Positions 52,940 through 60,292 of a DNA stretch of 64,000 nucleotides are shown here, in pieces; position 1 is the stretch's first letter, and each line of letters starts with the position of its first letter. This DNA comes from TMED8 sp038125725 (GTDB lineage: Bacteria > Pseudomonadota > Alphaproteobacteria > Rhodospirillales > Casp-alpha2). Where the stretch lies: contig JAYPEK010000001.1 in assembly GCA_038125725.1 (NCBI GenBank), positions 62,001 to 126,000 of the forward strand, given 5' to 3'. The position numbers and the translations under genes are program-made. The notes beneath the pieces were generated by a model that saw only the letters and a list, made by a program, of their open reading frames with translations, was not told where the DNA came from and did not search any database.

Positions 52940-53779
52940 ATGCAAAACGTCGATCAGCAGGTTCAGGAAACCGCGCAACTGGTGATCGAAATGGTCACCG
53001 TCTACGGCCTCGACGTGCTCGGTGCCATCGCCATCCTGATCATCGGCTGGTGGTTCGCCGGCCGCGCCAAGGCCTGGAGCGTCAAGGCCTTCAAGAGGAC
53101 CAAGCACGTCGACGACACGCTGACGGTGTTCCTGGGCAATGCCATCCGCTACCTGGTGTTGATCATCACGGTGCTGGCGGTGCTCGACCGTTTCGGCGTC
53201 GAGACCACCAGTTTCATCGCCATCCTGGGCGCCACCAGTTTGGCCATCGGCCTCGCCTTGCAAGGGACCCTTTCCAATGTTGCCGCCGGCGTCATGCTGC
53301 TGTTCTTCCGGCCGTTCAGCGTCGGCAACTTCATCGAGGGCGGCGGCCAGGCCGGCACGGTGAAAAGCATCGGCCTGTTCGTCACCCACATGAACACGCC
53401 CGACAACGTCGAAATCATCGTGCCGAACTCGGCGCTCTGGGGCTCGTCGATCAAGAACTTCAGCTTCAACAAGACGCGGCGCTGCGATTTCGTTTTCGGC
53501 ATCGGCTACGGCGACGACATCGACAAGGCGATGAGCATCATCGCCGCGCTGGCCGCCGAGGACGAGCGCGTGCACAAGGATCCGGAACCTATGATCGTGG
53601 TCGGCGAACTGGGCGACAGTTCGGTCAACATCATCACCCGGCTGTGGTGCGACGCGGGCGAATACTGGAACTTGCGTTTCCACATGCTGAAGGCGGTGAA
53701 GCAGCGCTTCGACGCCGAGGGGATCTCGATCCCGTTCCCGCAGCGCGACGTGCATCTGTACCAGCACCCGCAGGACTGA
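52940..53779 (+). CDS. Small-conductance mechanosensitive channel (MscS family)
   Basis: 279-residue inner-membrane channel opened by membrane tension to release solutes on osmotic downshock. Three N-terminal hydrophobic helices (about residues 20-45, 65-87, 88-115) end in the pore helix GATSLAIGLALQGTLSNVAAG, rich in Gly/Ala. The cytoplasmic beta domain has FRPFSVGNFIEGGG and VPNSALWGSSIKNF. Length is like E. coli MscS. It starts divergently from cobT. Confidence 0.95.
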   Translation: MQNVDQQVQETAQLVIEMVTVYGLDVLGAIAILIIGWWFAGRAKAWSVKAFKRTKHVDDTLTVFLGNAIRYLVLIITVLAVLDRFGVETTSFIAILGATSLAIGLALQGTLSNVAAGVMLLFFRPFSVGNFIEGGGQAGTVKSIGLFVTHMNTPDNVEIIVPNSALWGSSIKNFSFNKTRRCDFVFGIGYGDDIDKAMSIIAALAAEDERVHKDPEPMIVVGELGDSSVNIITRLWCDAGEYWNLRFHMLKAVKQRFDAEGISIPFPQRDVHLYQHPQD

Positions 53780-53790
53780 CCGACGGGCTT

Positions 53791-54210
53791 CTAGTCGCCC
53801 ATCAACTGCAGCGCCAGCTTGCGCCGGTGCGGCCGGTGGCGGTGCTCGAACAGGTACAGGCCCTGCCAGGTGCCGAGCGCCATGCGCGCGTCCGCGACCG
53901 GGATCGACAGCGACACGTCGGTGAGCGCGCTTCGGATATGCGCCGGCATGTCGTCCGGGCCTTCGACGATGTGGACGTAAAGGCTCGGGTCCTCCGCCAC
54001 CAGGCGCTTGAAGAAGGTATCGAGGTCGCGCTGCACGTCTGGGTCGGCGTTTTCCTGGATGGTCAGCGACGCCGAGGTGTGGCGGCAGAAGACGGTCAGC
54101 AGGCCGTCCCGGATGCCCTGTTCGGCGACCCAGCGCGCCACCTCGCCGGTCACTTCCACCAGCCCCTGGCCCGGCGTCGCGATCTGCAGTTCGACGAGCG
54201 CCTGGCGCAT
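53791..54210 (-). CDS. YjbQ family protein (UPF0047, thiamine-phosphate-synthase-like fold)
   Basis: 139-residue single-domain protein. Core motifs LLTVFCRHTSASLTIQENAD and GTWQGLYLFEHRHRPHRR carry the conserved His and Glu residues of the family. Some homologs have weak thiamine-phosphate synthase activity in vitro; cellular role is unknown. Start ATG 54210 lies 2 bases from the stop of the DUF1847 gene, so the two are cotranscribed. Confidence 0.92.
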   Translation of the reverse strand: MRQALVELQIATPGQGLVEVTGEVARWVAEQGIRDGLLTVFCRHTSASLTIQENADPDVQRDLDTFFKRLVAEDPSLYVHIVEGPDDMPAHIRSALTDVSLSIPVADARMALGTWQGLYLFEHRHRPHRRKLALQLMGD

Positions 54211-54212
54211 GA

Positions 54213-54929
54213 TTACTTGCGGCCCTCGCGCGGCAGCTTCGGTTTCTTCTCCGGCCGCTCCGGCCCCCAGACCTTGGAATAGTAGCTGTCGGCCAATTGC
54301 AACGCGCCGATGGGGTTGTGCGCCAGCACCCGGTCCTTGGCCACCAGGGTCGAGCAGAGCCCGTCGGAATACTTGAAGAACAGGCTGTCGTGGCCGATGC
54401 AGAGGCCGAGCACCACGTTGAACTCGCAGCCGCGGCTGTTCAGCAGTTCGGCCTGGGAGATCGGGTTGCACATGGATTCGTGCCCGCCGGGACGGATCTT
54501 CTCATCGTCGCGCAGCCCCAGTTCCTCTTTGGCGACGGAGCCGTGCTTGCAGGCGGCCGAGGCGACCTCGAAGCCGTGGCTTTCGAGGATTTGCGACAGT
54601 GTATTGGCCATCTCGACGAAGCTGATGCAGGTGGCGATGCCGATTTTGGTGTAGCCCATCTTCTTGGCGAACTGCACCACTTCCTCGACGCGGGTCCACT
54701 GGCAATAGCCCTCGGACTCGACGCGGGCCGATTCCTGCGCGATCCGCTTGATCTCCGGGTCCTGGTAGATGGCCCAGGCATCGTCGATCTCGCCCTGGGC
54801 GATCTTCGACGGGCAGAAGCCGGGGCCCCGCTCGGCGCTCTCGCCGGCACGGCAGGCCTGCACGCTGGGCGGGCAGTAGGCGCAGCCCGGATCGATGTAT
54901 TTCGGCGTCGCCGCCGGATTCTTTGCCAT
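54213..54929 (-). CDS. DUF1847 family Cys-rich protein
   Basis: 238-residue soluble protein with an N-terminal cysteine group, GCAYCPPSVQACRAG and GPGFCPSKIAQG, and further Cys at GYCQW, IATCISF, AACKHG, ESMCNP, GCEFNVVLGLCIGHDS and DGLCST. About a dozen Cys suggest metal or Fe-S binding. I recognise the DUF1847 family, function unknown. Start MAKNPAATP at 54929 has GGGGGA just upstream; ATG 54947 adds six residues. It is the first gene of a unit with yjbQ. Confidence 0.85.
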   Translation of the reverse strand: MAKNPAATPKYIDPGCAYCPPSVQACRAGESAERGPGFCPSKIAQGEIDDAWAIYQDPEIKRIAQESARVESEGYCQWTRVEEVVQFAKKMGYTKIGIATCISFVEMANTLSQILESHGFEVASAACKHGSVAKEELGLRDDEKIRPGGHESMCNPISQAELLNSRGCEFNVVLGLCIGHDSLFFKYSDGLCSTLVAKDRVLAHNPIGALQLADSYYSKVWGPERPEKKPKLPREGRK

Positions 54930-55021
54930 GCTATCCCCCGCTGACATCTCGAAAACGCGAAACTCTAGGGCGCCGCCCGCCGGCGCACATTGATCCGAAT
55001 CAATCGTTCCGCCGCCCGCCA

Positions 55022-55050
55022 TTGACCAGGGCTTTGCATCGCGATAAGAA
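55022..55050 (+). promoter_or_regulatory. Predicted mmcB promoter
   Basis: TTGACC (55022-55027), an exact 17-bp spacer and TAAGAA (55045-55050). The -10 overlaps a LexA-type operator. Confidence 0.45.
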
Positions 55051-55062
55051 CATAATATGAAC
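55048..55062. promoter_or_regulatory. LexA (SOS) box, alphaproteobacterial type
   Basis: GAAC-ATAATAT-GAAC matches the direct-repeat GAAC-N7-GAAC (GTTC-N7-GTTC) operator of alphaproteobacterial LexA exactly. It spans the predicted -10 and start point of the MmcB-like gene, the position expected for repression relieved by DNA damage. Confidence 0.78.
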
Positions 55063-55077
55063 AAAGAGGCCCCCGTC

Positions 55078-55518
55078 ATGTCGCCGGACGCCGCCCGGCC
55101 GGAAGTCACCCAGGCGCTCACCCGGGGCGTCTGCCGGTTTCTGGGTTCGGCGGGGATCACGCCGCTGCGCGAATTCAAGCTCGCCAGCCGGCGGCGCTGC
55201 GACGTGGCGGGGCTCGATGCGGCGGGGCGTTTCACCGTCGTCGAGGTGAAATCCTCGGTCGCCGATTTCCGTGCCGACGGCAAATGGGACGACTATCTGG
55301 GACATGCGGATTTCTTCTATTTCGCCGTCGATGCGGCCTTTCCGCTCGATCTGTTGCCTCCGGAGCACGGCATCCTGGTCGCCGACGGGTTCGGTGCCGC
55401 CATCCACCGCGCCGCCACCGAGCGGCCGGTCAACGCCAACCGCCGTCGCCATCAACTGCTGCGCTTCGCCCGCCAGGCCGCGCGGCAGTTGGACCTGGCT
55501 GCCGATCCCAGAATTTAG
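55078..55518 (+). CDS. mmcB: MmcB-like DNA repair protein
   Basis: 146-residue protein of the alphaproteobacterial MmcB family, linked to mitomycin C resistance in Caulobacter and SOS-regulated there. The nuclease-like core FTVVEVKSSVADFRAD with Glu-x-Lys, preceded by RRRCDVAGLDAAGR (Asp), resembles the PD-(D/E)XK fold. ATG 55078 is preferred: AAAGAGG precedes it and the alternative ATG at 55057 lies inside the LexA box. A single gene, followed by an OmpA-like protein gene. Confidence 0.88.
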   Translation: MSPDAARPEVTQALTRGVCRFLGSAGITPLREFKLASRRRCDVAGLDAAGRFTVVEVKSSVADFRADGKWDDYLGHADFFYFAVDAAFPLDLLPPEHGILVADGFGAAIHRAATERPVNANRRRHQLLRFARQAARQLDLAADPRI

Positions 55519-55622
55519 CGGACGCCACGCCAACCAAATCTTAAGGAACTTGCGTGAGTCTCGGTACCGAACCACATGGAGACTCGAGGTTTCCATTGGT
55601 ATACGGCAACGGAGTTCGGAAC

Positions 55623-56423
55623 ATGAGTGAACGAACCAATTCCGCGATGATCACCGCCTTGACCGGCTTTTTCGTGTTGGGCGGCCTGCTCGCCGCCGGC
55701 TATTACGGCTGGGATCATCTGCGCAAGGAAATCGCGGTCCAGAACAGCCAGACCCAGGCGGTCATCATCGAGCTGAAGTCCGGCACCATCGATGAGATTC
55801 GTGCCGCCAAGGACGCGGCCATCGCCGAAATCAAGACCATGAACCAGGAGATCGCCGCCGGCCTTGGCAAGGCCGGTGCCGGCGCCCAGGGCATGTCCGG
55901 CGGTGCCAGCGCCGAAATGATGAGCGCGGTGACGGAACTGAAGGACGCGGTCGCCGCCATCAGCGAAAAGCAGAGCCTGATCGTCGAGCGCCTCGACAAG
56001 CTCGCCGACATGCCGCCGAAGGTGCAGGCCAAGGCGCCGATCCCCGATGCCATGAAGGCGCCGGTGGTGTTCGGGCCGCTGGCCAAGACCATCTATTTCC
56101 CGCTCGGCTCGGCGCATGGCCCCAGGCCCGACGCGCAGCTTGCCAAGATCGTTCCCGGCTTGCGCGAGCGGATCACCGACGCCAGCTGCAAGGTCAACGT
56201 TTCGGGTTTCGCCGATACCCTCGGCAACGACGAGAGTAACCTGCGGCTGTCGCAGAAACGCGCCGAATACATCGCCGAAAACCTGAAAAAGCAGGGTTTC
56301 CCGATCGGCGTGGTGCGCGGCTGGGGCGAGCGCCGGCTCAAGGTGCATACCCTGGACGGTACCAACAACCCGAGCAACCGCCGCGTCGTCGTCGAGATGA
56401 AGTGCGGCGTGCCGACGGTTTAG
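55623..56423 (+). CDS. OmpA-family protein anchored by one N-terminal membrane helix
   Basis: 266-residue protein. One transmembrane helix (ALTGFFVLGGLLAAGYYGW, about residues 11-30), a helical coiled-coil-like stretch to about residue 125, then the OmpA/MotB peptidoglycan-binding domain. This contains SGFADTLGNDESNLRLSQKRA, the key Asp and Arg pair, and ends NPSNRRVVVEM. Two Cys in the domain could form a disulfide. It probably tethers the inner membrane to murein; PomB/MotB plug residues are not seen, so a motor stator is unlikely. Confidence 0.9.
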   Translation: MSERTNSAMITALTGFFVLGGLLAAGYYGWDHLRKEIAVQNSQTQAVIIELKSGTIDEIRAAKDAAIAEIKTMNQEIAAGLGKAGAGAQGMSGGASAEMMSAVTELKDAVAAISEKQSLIVERLDKLADMPPKVQAKAPIPDAMKAPVVFGPLAKTIYFPLGSAHGPRPDAQLAKIVPGLRERITDASCKVNVSGFADTLGNDESNLRLSQKRAEYIAENLKKQGFPIGVVRGWGERRLKVHTLDGTNNPSNRRVVVEMKCGVPTV

Positions 56424-56442
56424 GACGGGGGCAGCGGCGCCG

Positions 56443-56775
56443 TTACCTCTTCTTGGCGCGGAACTCCTTGTGACAGTCGGCGCAGACGCCGCCGACGCCC
56501 TTGAAGGCGGCCGCCATGCCGGTGCTATCCGCGCCGTCTTTCGCCGTTTCCTCCATCCGGCCGGCGGCCGCGGCCTTTTCGTGGTCAAGGGACACCTGAC
56601 CACGGATCATCGGCCCCACCGTCTTCATCGATTTTGCCATGGCGTCCATCGCCTGCATGCGTTCCTTGACGACACCGGTGGCGCCGTCGTGGGCGTTAGC
56701 GGGCGGGGCCAGGAGCAGCGCAAGCGCCAGCCCGGCGAGCGCGGCGCGCGCCCGGCGATGGTTTCTCTCCCACAT
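56443..56775 (-). CDS. Small class II-type cytochrome c
   Basis: 110-residue periplasmic protein. A Sec signal (RAALAGLALALLLAPPANA) precedes a helical domain ending VCADCHKEFRAKKR: the CxxCH haem site followed by FR close to the C-terminus is the cytochrome c' (class II) pattern. Length is shorter than full cytochrome c'. It starts 2 bases after the stop of the neighbouring class I cytochrome c, so the two are cotranscribed. Confidence 0.9.
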   Translation of the reverse strand: MWERNHRRARAALAGLALALLLAPPANAHDGATGVVKERMQAMDAMAKSMKTVGPMIRGQVSLDHEKAAAAGRMEETAKDGADSTGMAAAFKGVGGVCADCHKEFRAKKR

Positions 56776-56777
56776 GA

Positions 56778-57182
56778 TCAGAAGATGCCGTTGGTTTTCT
56801 GTATGGCGCGGACGTAGTGAAGGATTTTTTCGATCTGCGGATCGGTGATGCCCTCCACTGCCGGCATGTCGCCGAACGGCCAATGATGCGCGCGCACGCC
56901 GCGCTTCGGCGCCAGATAGAAAGCGCCATCACCGTGATGGCCCGGGTGGTAGACCCGGTGCAGGAACGTCGGTCCCTTATCCGTGCCGGCCGTGTTGACG
57001 CCGTGGCAGGAGGCGCATTTGGCGTCGTAGAGCATTTTGCCCAGGTTCAGTTGCGGGGTCATTTCCGGCAGCTTCACGCGGCTCGGGTCGAGCCCGCCCG
57101 CCGCCCAAGCGCTGAGCGCTACGGGCAACGCCGCCGCCAGCGCCAGCGCCGCCAGCCACCTTTTCCATGCGTTTCGATTCAT
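56778..57182 (-). CDS. Class I cytochrome c
   Basis: 134-residue periplasmic monohaem protein. A Sec signal (LAALALAAALPVALSAWA) is followed by the mature domain with KCASCHGVNTAGTDKGP: CxxCH near the N-terminus. A Met ligand may be in the GDMPAVEGITDPQIEKILHYVR stretch (positions near residue 107). This is the usual small cytochrome c fold, probably an electron shuttle. First gene of the two-cytochrome unit. Confidence 0.92.
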   Translation of the reverse strand: MNRNAWKRWLAALALAAALPVALSAWAAGGLDPSRVKLPEMTPQLNLGKMLYDAKCASCHGVNTAGTDKGPTFLHRVYHPGHHGDGAFYLAPKRGVRAHHWPFGDMPAVEGITDPQIEKILHYVRAIQKTNGIF

Positions 57183-57258
57183 GCCTGTCTCCCTGTCGGC
57201 TTCGCACACACCGATAATCAGGGTTCCAGTGGCTGGAAGGTCAAACGCTCGACGGCGA

Positions 57259-57570
57259 TCAGTCGCCGATGGCGGTGCAGGTCCGGGAATGGGCGCCCGA
57301 CGTCACCCGCACCTCGCCCTGATGTTCCCACACTTCCCGGCCATTGCCGGCGTAGCGCGCCCCCGAGGCGGAGACCGCGCGCCGGAGCCGCCAGCGATCC
57401 GAAGCGAAAACCGCCTCCAGTTCGTCGGCGCCCCAATTGATGGTCAGGCGCGTGCCGTCGTTGCAAACGTAGGGGTGGCTGGCGATCCAATTTCCGCTGC
57501 CGGCCGGCGGTTGCGGTGTGCAGGCGGCGGCGAGCAACGTGCCGAGCAGGAAGGGGCGCAGCCGCCTCAC
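57259..57570 (-). CDS. MliC-like lipoprotein (lysozyme-inhibitor-type domain)
   Basis: 103-residue protein. The signal ends in a lipobox, LLAAAC, with the lipid Cys at residue 17. A small beta domain follows with YVCNDGTRLTINWG, LRRAVSASGARYAGNGREVW and a C-terminal Cys (SRTCTAI), the pattern of MliC/PliC proteins that inhibit c-type lysozyme. GTG start at 57570 overlaps the preceding stop as GTGA; ATG 57582 is a less likely alternative. Homology inferred by pattern. Confidence 0.75.
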   Translation of the reverse strand: MRRLRPFLLGTLLAAACTPQPPAGSGNWIASHPYVCNDGTRLTINWGADELEAVFASDRWRLRRAVSASGARYAGNGREVWEHQGEVRVTSGAHSRTCTAIGD

Positions 57571-58049
57571 TTCAGTTCCCAATAGGCCATGGAAACGATG
57601 TGGTCGACGCTCTCCCCATCGGATGACAGCGGCAGCCGCACCAGGCGCTGTTCGAACGGCAAGCGCTTCTGGTCCTCATGCAGGTCGACCATACTGCGCG
57701 ATGCCATCGGCTGGCGGTTGGCGACGACCCAAAGGTATTCCTGTTTGGCTTCCTCGTCGCGCTGCGTCGGGTTGTCGGTGATCAGCTTGCCGGTCTTCTC
57801 GACACCCTTGCGGCGCACATGCGCGGTGCCCCAAAAGCGCACCCGAATGTCGGTCGGTGGCCCGATGACGTCGACGACGACGATATGCGGGACCATTGCC
57901 GGCGGTAGCGCGCTCAGGTCGAATTCCTGCCAGGACGGCGCGAAGCGCCGGCCTTTCAGGCTGGTCCAGTAATCGATGAAGCGCCGGAAATCCCCGTCGT
58001 TGATGTCTTCGATGGGAACCCAGGACGGCGGTTCCGGCTGCGATGCAGG
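57567..58049 (-). CDS. PAS-like domain protein lacking a canonical start codon at its expected N-terminus
   Basis: The ordinary ATG in this frame is at 57896 (MVPHIVVVDVIG), giving 109 residues. The frame is open and similarly composed for 51 more codons, up to a TAA at 58052-58050. These encode VPIEDINDGDFRRFIDYW and FAPSWQEFDLSALPPAM, which fit the start of alphaproteobacterial PAS-like proteins of this type. No ATG, GTG or TTG occurs there. AGGAG lies 6 bases before the TAA, so the start codon may have been lost, or a rare start is used. The C-terminal part includes RFWGTAHVRRKG. Coordinates give the full open frame. Confidence 0.6.
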   Translation of the reverse strand, partial: PASQPEPPSWVPIEDINDGDFRRFIDYWTSLKGRRFAPSWQEFDLSALPPAMVPHIVVVDVIGPPTDIRVRFWGTAHVRRKGVEKTGKLITDNPTQRDEEAKQEYLWVVANRQPMASRSMVDLHEDQKRLPFEQRLVRLPLSSDGESVDHIVSMAYWELK

Positions 58050-58091
58050 TTACGAATCTCCTATAGGTAGTTTTATAACACATAATTCTAT

Positions 58092-58757
58092 TTAACCGAA
58101 ACGATGTAATCTGGCCCCGAAGCTGTTGAGCCAGGCACGTGCGCGATCGGTCTCCGGCGTCAACTGCTCGACCAGGTGCCAGAAACCCGGTCCGTGGTTG
58201 TGTTCCTTCAGGTGCGCTACTTCGTGCGCGACCACGTAGTCGAAGACGAACGCCGGCGTCAGCACCAGCCGCCAGGAGAAGTTCAGGTTGCCGCCTGCCG
58301 CGCAGGACCCCCATCGGCTCTTGGTGTCGCGAATGGCAATGCGGCCGTAGGAGGCGTCGATGCGCGCCGCCGTTTCCGCTACCCGTTCGGTGATGGTCTC
58401 GCGCGCTTGGCGCTTGAGCCAATCGGCGACGCGACGCGCCATGTGTTCGGGCCGGCCGCTGACGCAAATCTCGCCGTCGGCGGCCCAGACGCCGCGGCGC
58501 GCGTCCGGGCGGTGACGGATGACATGGTCGATGCCCCGAAACGGGATCACCGCGCCCTCCGTAAAGGGGACGCGGTCCGGAAGTTTCTCCAGGTGGCGCT
58601 CAATCCAGCGCTGCTGGGTGCCGGCCCAGGCGATGGCCTCGGCTTCCGGCACGCCCCTGGGCAGAGTCACCACCACGCCGGCGGCGCCGTCCGGGCGGGA
58701 TTCCGTCCTCAGGATCAGGCGCCGCGCGCTGGCATTGCGCCGGAGCCGCAGCGGCAC
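58092..58757 (-). CDS. YgjP-like metallopeptidase domain protein
   Basis: 221-residue protein of the DUF45/WLM family of zinc peptidases. The metal-binding motif HEVAHLKEHNHGPGFW (HExxH with a later His) is intact; TKSRWGSCAAGGNLNFSW is the family block before it. The GTG at 58757 is the first available start. In-frame upstream codons HHLEIAGRTV look homologous but have no start codon before a TAA. It lies between the PAS-like gene and a DapA-family gene on the same strand. Confidence 0.88.
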   Translation of the reverse strand: MPLRLRRNASARRLILRTESRPDGAAGVVVTLPRGVPEAEAIAWAGTQQRWIERHLEKLPDRVPFTEGAVIPFRGIDHVIRHRPDARRGVWAADGEICVSGRPEHMARRVADWLKRQARETITERVAETAARIDASYGRIAIRDTKSRWGSCAAGGNLNFSWRLVLTPAFVFDYVVAHEVAHLKEHNHGPGFWHLVEQLTPETDRARAWLNSFGARLHRFG

Positions 58758-58820
58758 GGTGCGCCCGGCGATCTCCAGGTGATGGTCGCGCCCGCCGATG
58801 GCTCGACGTCCTTGAGCGGC

Positions 58821-59744
58821 TTAGGCCGCGGCCGGCAGTTGATGGCCGATGGCGTCGAAGGCGTCGAACAGCTCGCGCTGCTGGGCGTCCGAAAGCATGG
58901 TCAGCGGCGGGCGCACGCGCAGCCAGTTGTCGTCGCCGCTGTGGCGCGCCATCAGGTGCTTCAAGGCCGCCGACAGCGGGAAGCCGGCAACGGTCTTGCG
59001 GATTGCCGTGACCTGCTCGTGCAGGGCGGCAATGTCGCCGCCCGCCCGGTAGCCGTCGTAAACCGCCGACAGCGGCGCGGAGCAGACGTTGGCGCAGGCG
59101 GTGATGGCACCGGCACCGCCTTTTTCCAGCAGCGGCAGCATCAGGTCGTCGGCACCGCTAAGTACGTGGAAGCCCGGGAATTTCTCCGCCGCGCCGGTCA
59201 TGTTGTCGATGACGCCGGACGAATCCTTCATGCCGGCGATGGCGTCGGGATAGTCCTTCAATAGCATTTCGATCAGGTTGTAGGTGATCGGCGTCGCCGA
59301 CATCTGCGGGAAATGATAGAGGTAGATCTTCAGGCGCGGATCGGCAACGCGCTGGATCACCTCGGAGAAGAACGCATAGAGCCCTTCGTCGCTGGGGTTC
59401 TTGTAGTAGAACGGCGGCAGCATCAAGACGCCGCCGGCGCCGGCGCCGACCGCGACCTTGGTCAGTTCCACCGCGTCGGTGAGCGCGCAGCTGCCGGTGC
59501 CGGGCAGAAGCTTCTCGGCCGGCACGCCGGCTTCGACCAGGCTCTCGATGATGCGGATGCGCTCCTTCAGCGAGAACGAGTTGGCTTCGCCGGTGGTGCC
59601 GAGGATAGCCAGCCCGCTGGCGCCGTTGGCCAACAGCCAATGGCAATGGCGCGCCATCATGGCGTCGTTGGGGGTGAGGTCCGCCTTCAGCGGCGTCAGG
59701 GCGGCCGGCAGAACGCCGGTGAATCGATCGTTTTTCAGGCTCAC
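58821..59744 (-). CDS. DapA-family aldolase/lyase (DHDPS/NAL)
   Basis: 307-residue TIM-barrel class I aldolase. The Schiff-base Lys is in AIAGMKDSSG; the Tyr of YLYHFP and the Thr-Thr of LGTTGEANSFS correspond to the active-site triad. The C-terminal RVRPPLTMLSD helix is longer than in E. coli DapA. It could be a second dihydrodipicolinate synthase or a sugar-acid aldolase. It is distant from dapB. Confidence 0.85.
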   Translation of the reverse strand: MSLKNDRFTGVLPAALTPLKADLTPNDAMMARHCHWLLANGASGLAILGTTGEANSFSLKERIRIIESLVEAGVPAEKLLPGTGSCALTDAVELTKVAVGAGAGGVLMLPPFYYKNPSDEGLYAFFSEVIQRVADPRLKIYLYHFPQMSATPITYNLIEMLLKDYPDAIAGMKDSSGVIDNMTGAAEKFPGFHVLSGADDLMLPLLEKGGAGAITACANVCSAPLSAVYDGYRAGGDIAALHEQVTAIRKTVAGFPLSAALKHLMARHSGDDNWLRVRPPLTMLSDAQQRELFDAFDAIGHQLPAAA

Positions 59745-59772
59745 GGTAGGTCTCCCTAATCTCTCTTAGAAT

Positions 59773-60237
59773 TTACTCTGGCCAACTGACCACGTGGTTT
59801 TCCAAATCATCGGTGTCGCGTTCCGACACCACCCGGCCGCGCACGGAAATGCCGGCCTCGTGCACGGTTTCGGGGTCGCCGGACACCAGCGGGTGCCACC
59901 AGCGCAGCTCCTTGCCTTCCGAAAGCAGCCGGTAGGCGCAGGTCGACGGCAGCCAAGGATAGCGCTTCAGGTTCTGCGCCGTCAGGATCTGGCATTCCGG
60001 CACGTAGCGTTTTCGCTCCTCGTAGCTGGCGCAGCGGCAGGTCTGTTCGTCCAGCAGCCGGCAGACTATATCGGTGTGGTAGATGCGGCCGGTGTCGGCG
60101 TCTTCAAGCTTGTTCAGGCAGCAGCGTCCGCAGCCGTCGCAAAGCGATTCCCATTCTGCCTTGGACATATCGGCCAGGGATTTGAGCTTCCAGAACGGCT
60201 CGGCTTCGGGCGCTTTCCTGCGGGCGAATCCAAACAT
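59773..60237 (-). CDS. YcgN-like YkgJ-family protein (UPF0260)
   Basis: 154-residue protein with a Cys-rich centre CDGCGRCCLNKLED, then CRCASYEERKRYVPEC and TCAYRLL. The spacing matches the YkgJ-type zinc/iron-chelating family, and the ending DDLENHVVSWPE is usual in UPF0260. Function is unknown. A 28-base gap separates it from the DapA-family gene downstream. Confidence 0.92.
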   Translation of the reverse strand: MFGFARRKAPEAEPFWKLKSLADMSKAEWESLCDGCGRCCLNKLEDADTGRIYHTDIVCRLLDEQTCRCASYEERKRYVPECQILTAQNLKRYPWLPSTCAYRLLSEGKELRWWHPLVSGDPETVHEAGISVRGRVVSERDTDDLENHVVSWPE

Positions 60238-60292
60238 GAGATAGAGGTACTCCGTCCGCCGTCCCGAGGCAATGCCCGAGCACGAATCGCGC

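Noticed and set aside
58050..58467. Frame starting MCYKTTYRRF upstream of the PAS-like gene as its true N-terminus
   Set aside because: It is in a different frame from the PAS-like coding sequence, has no family-like residues and would need a frameshift; the region looks like promoter and ribosome-site DNA.
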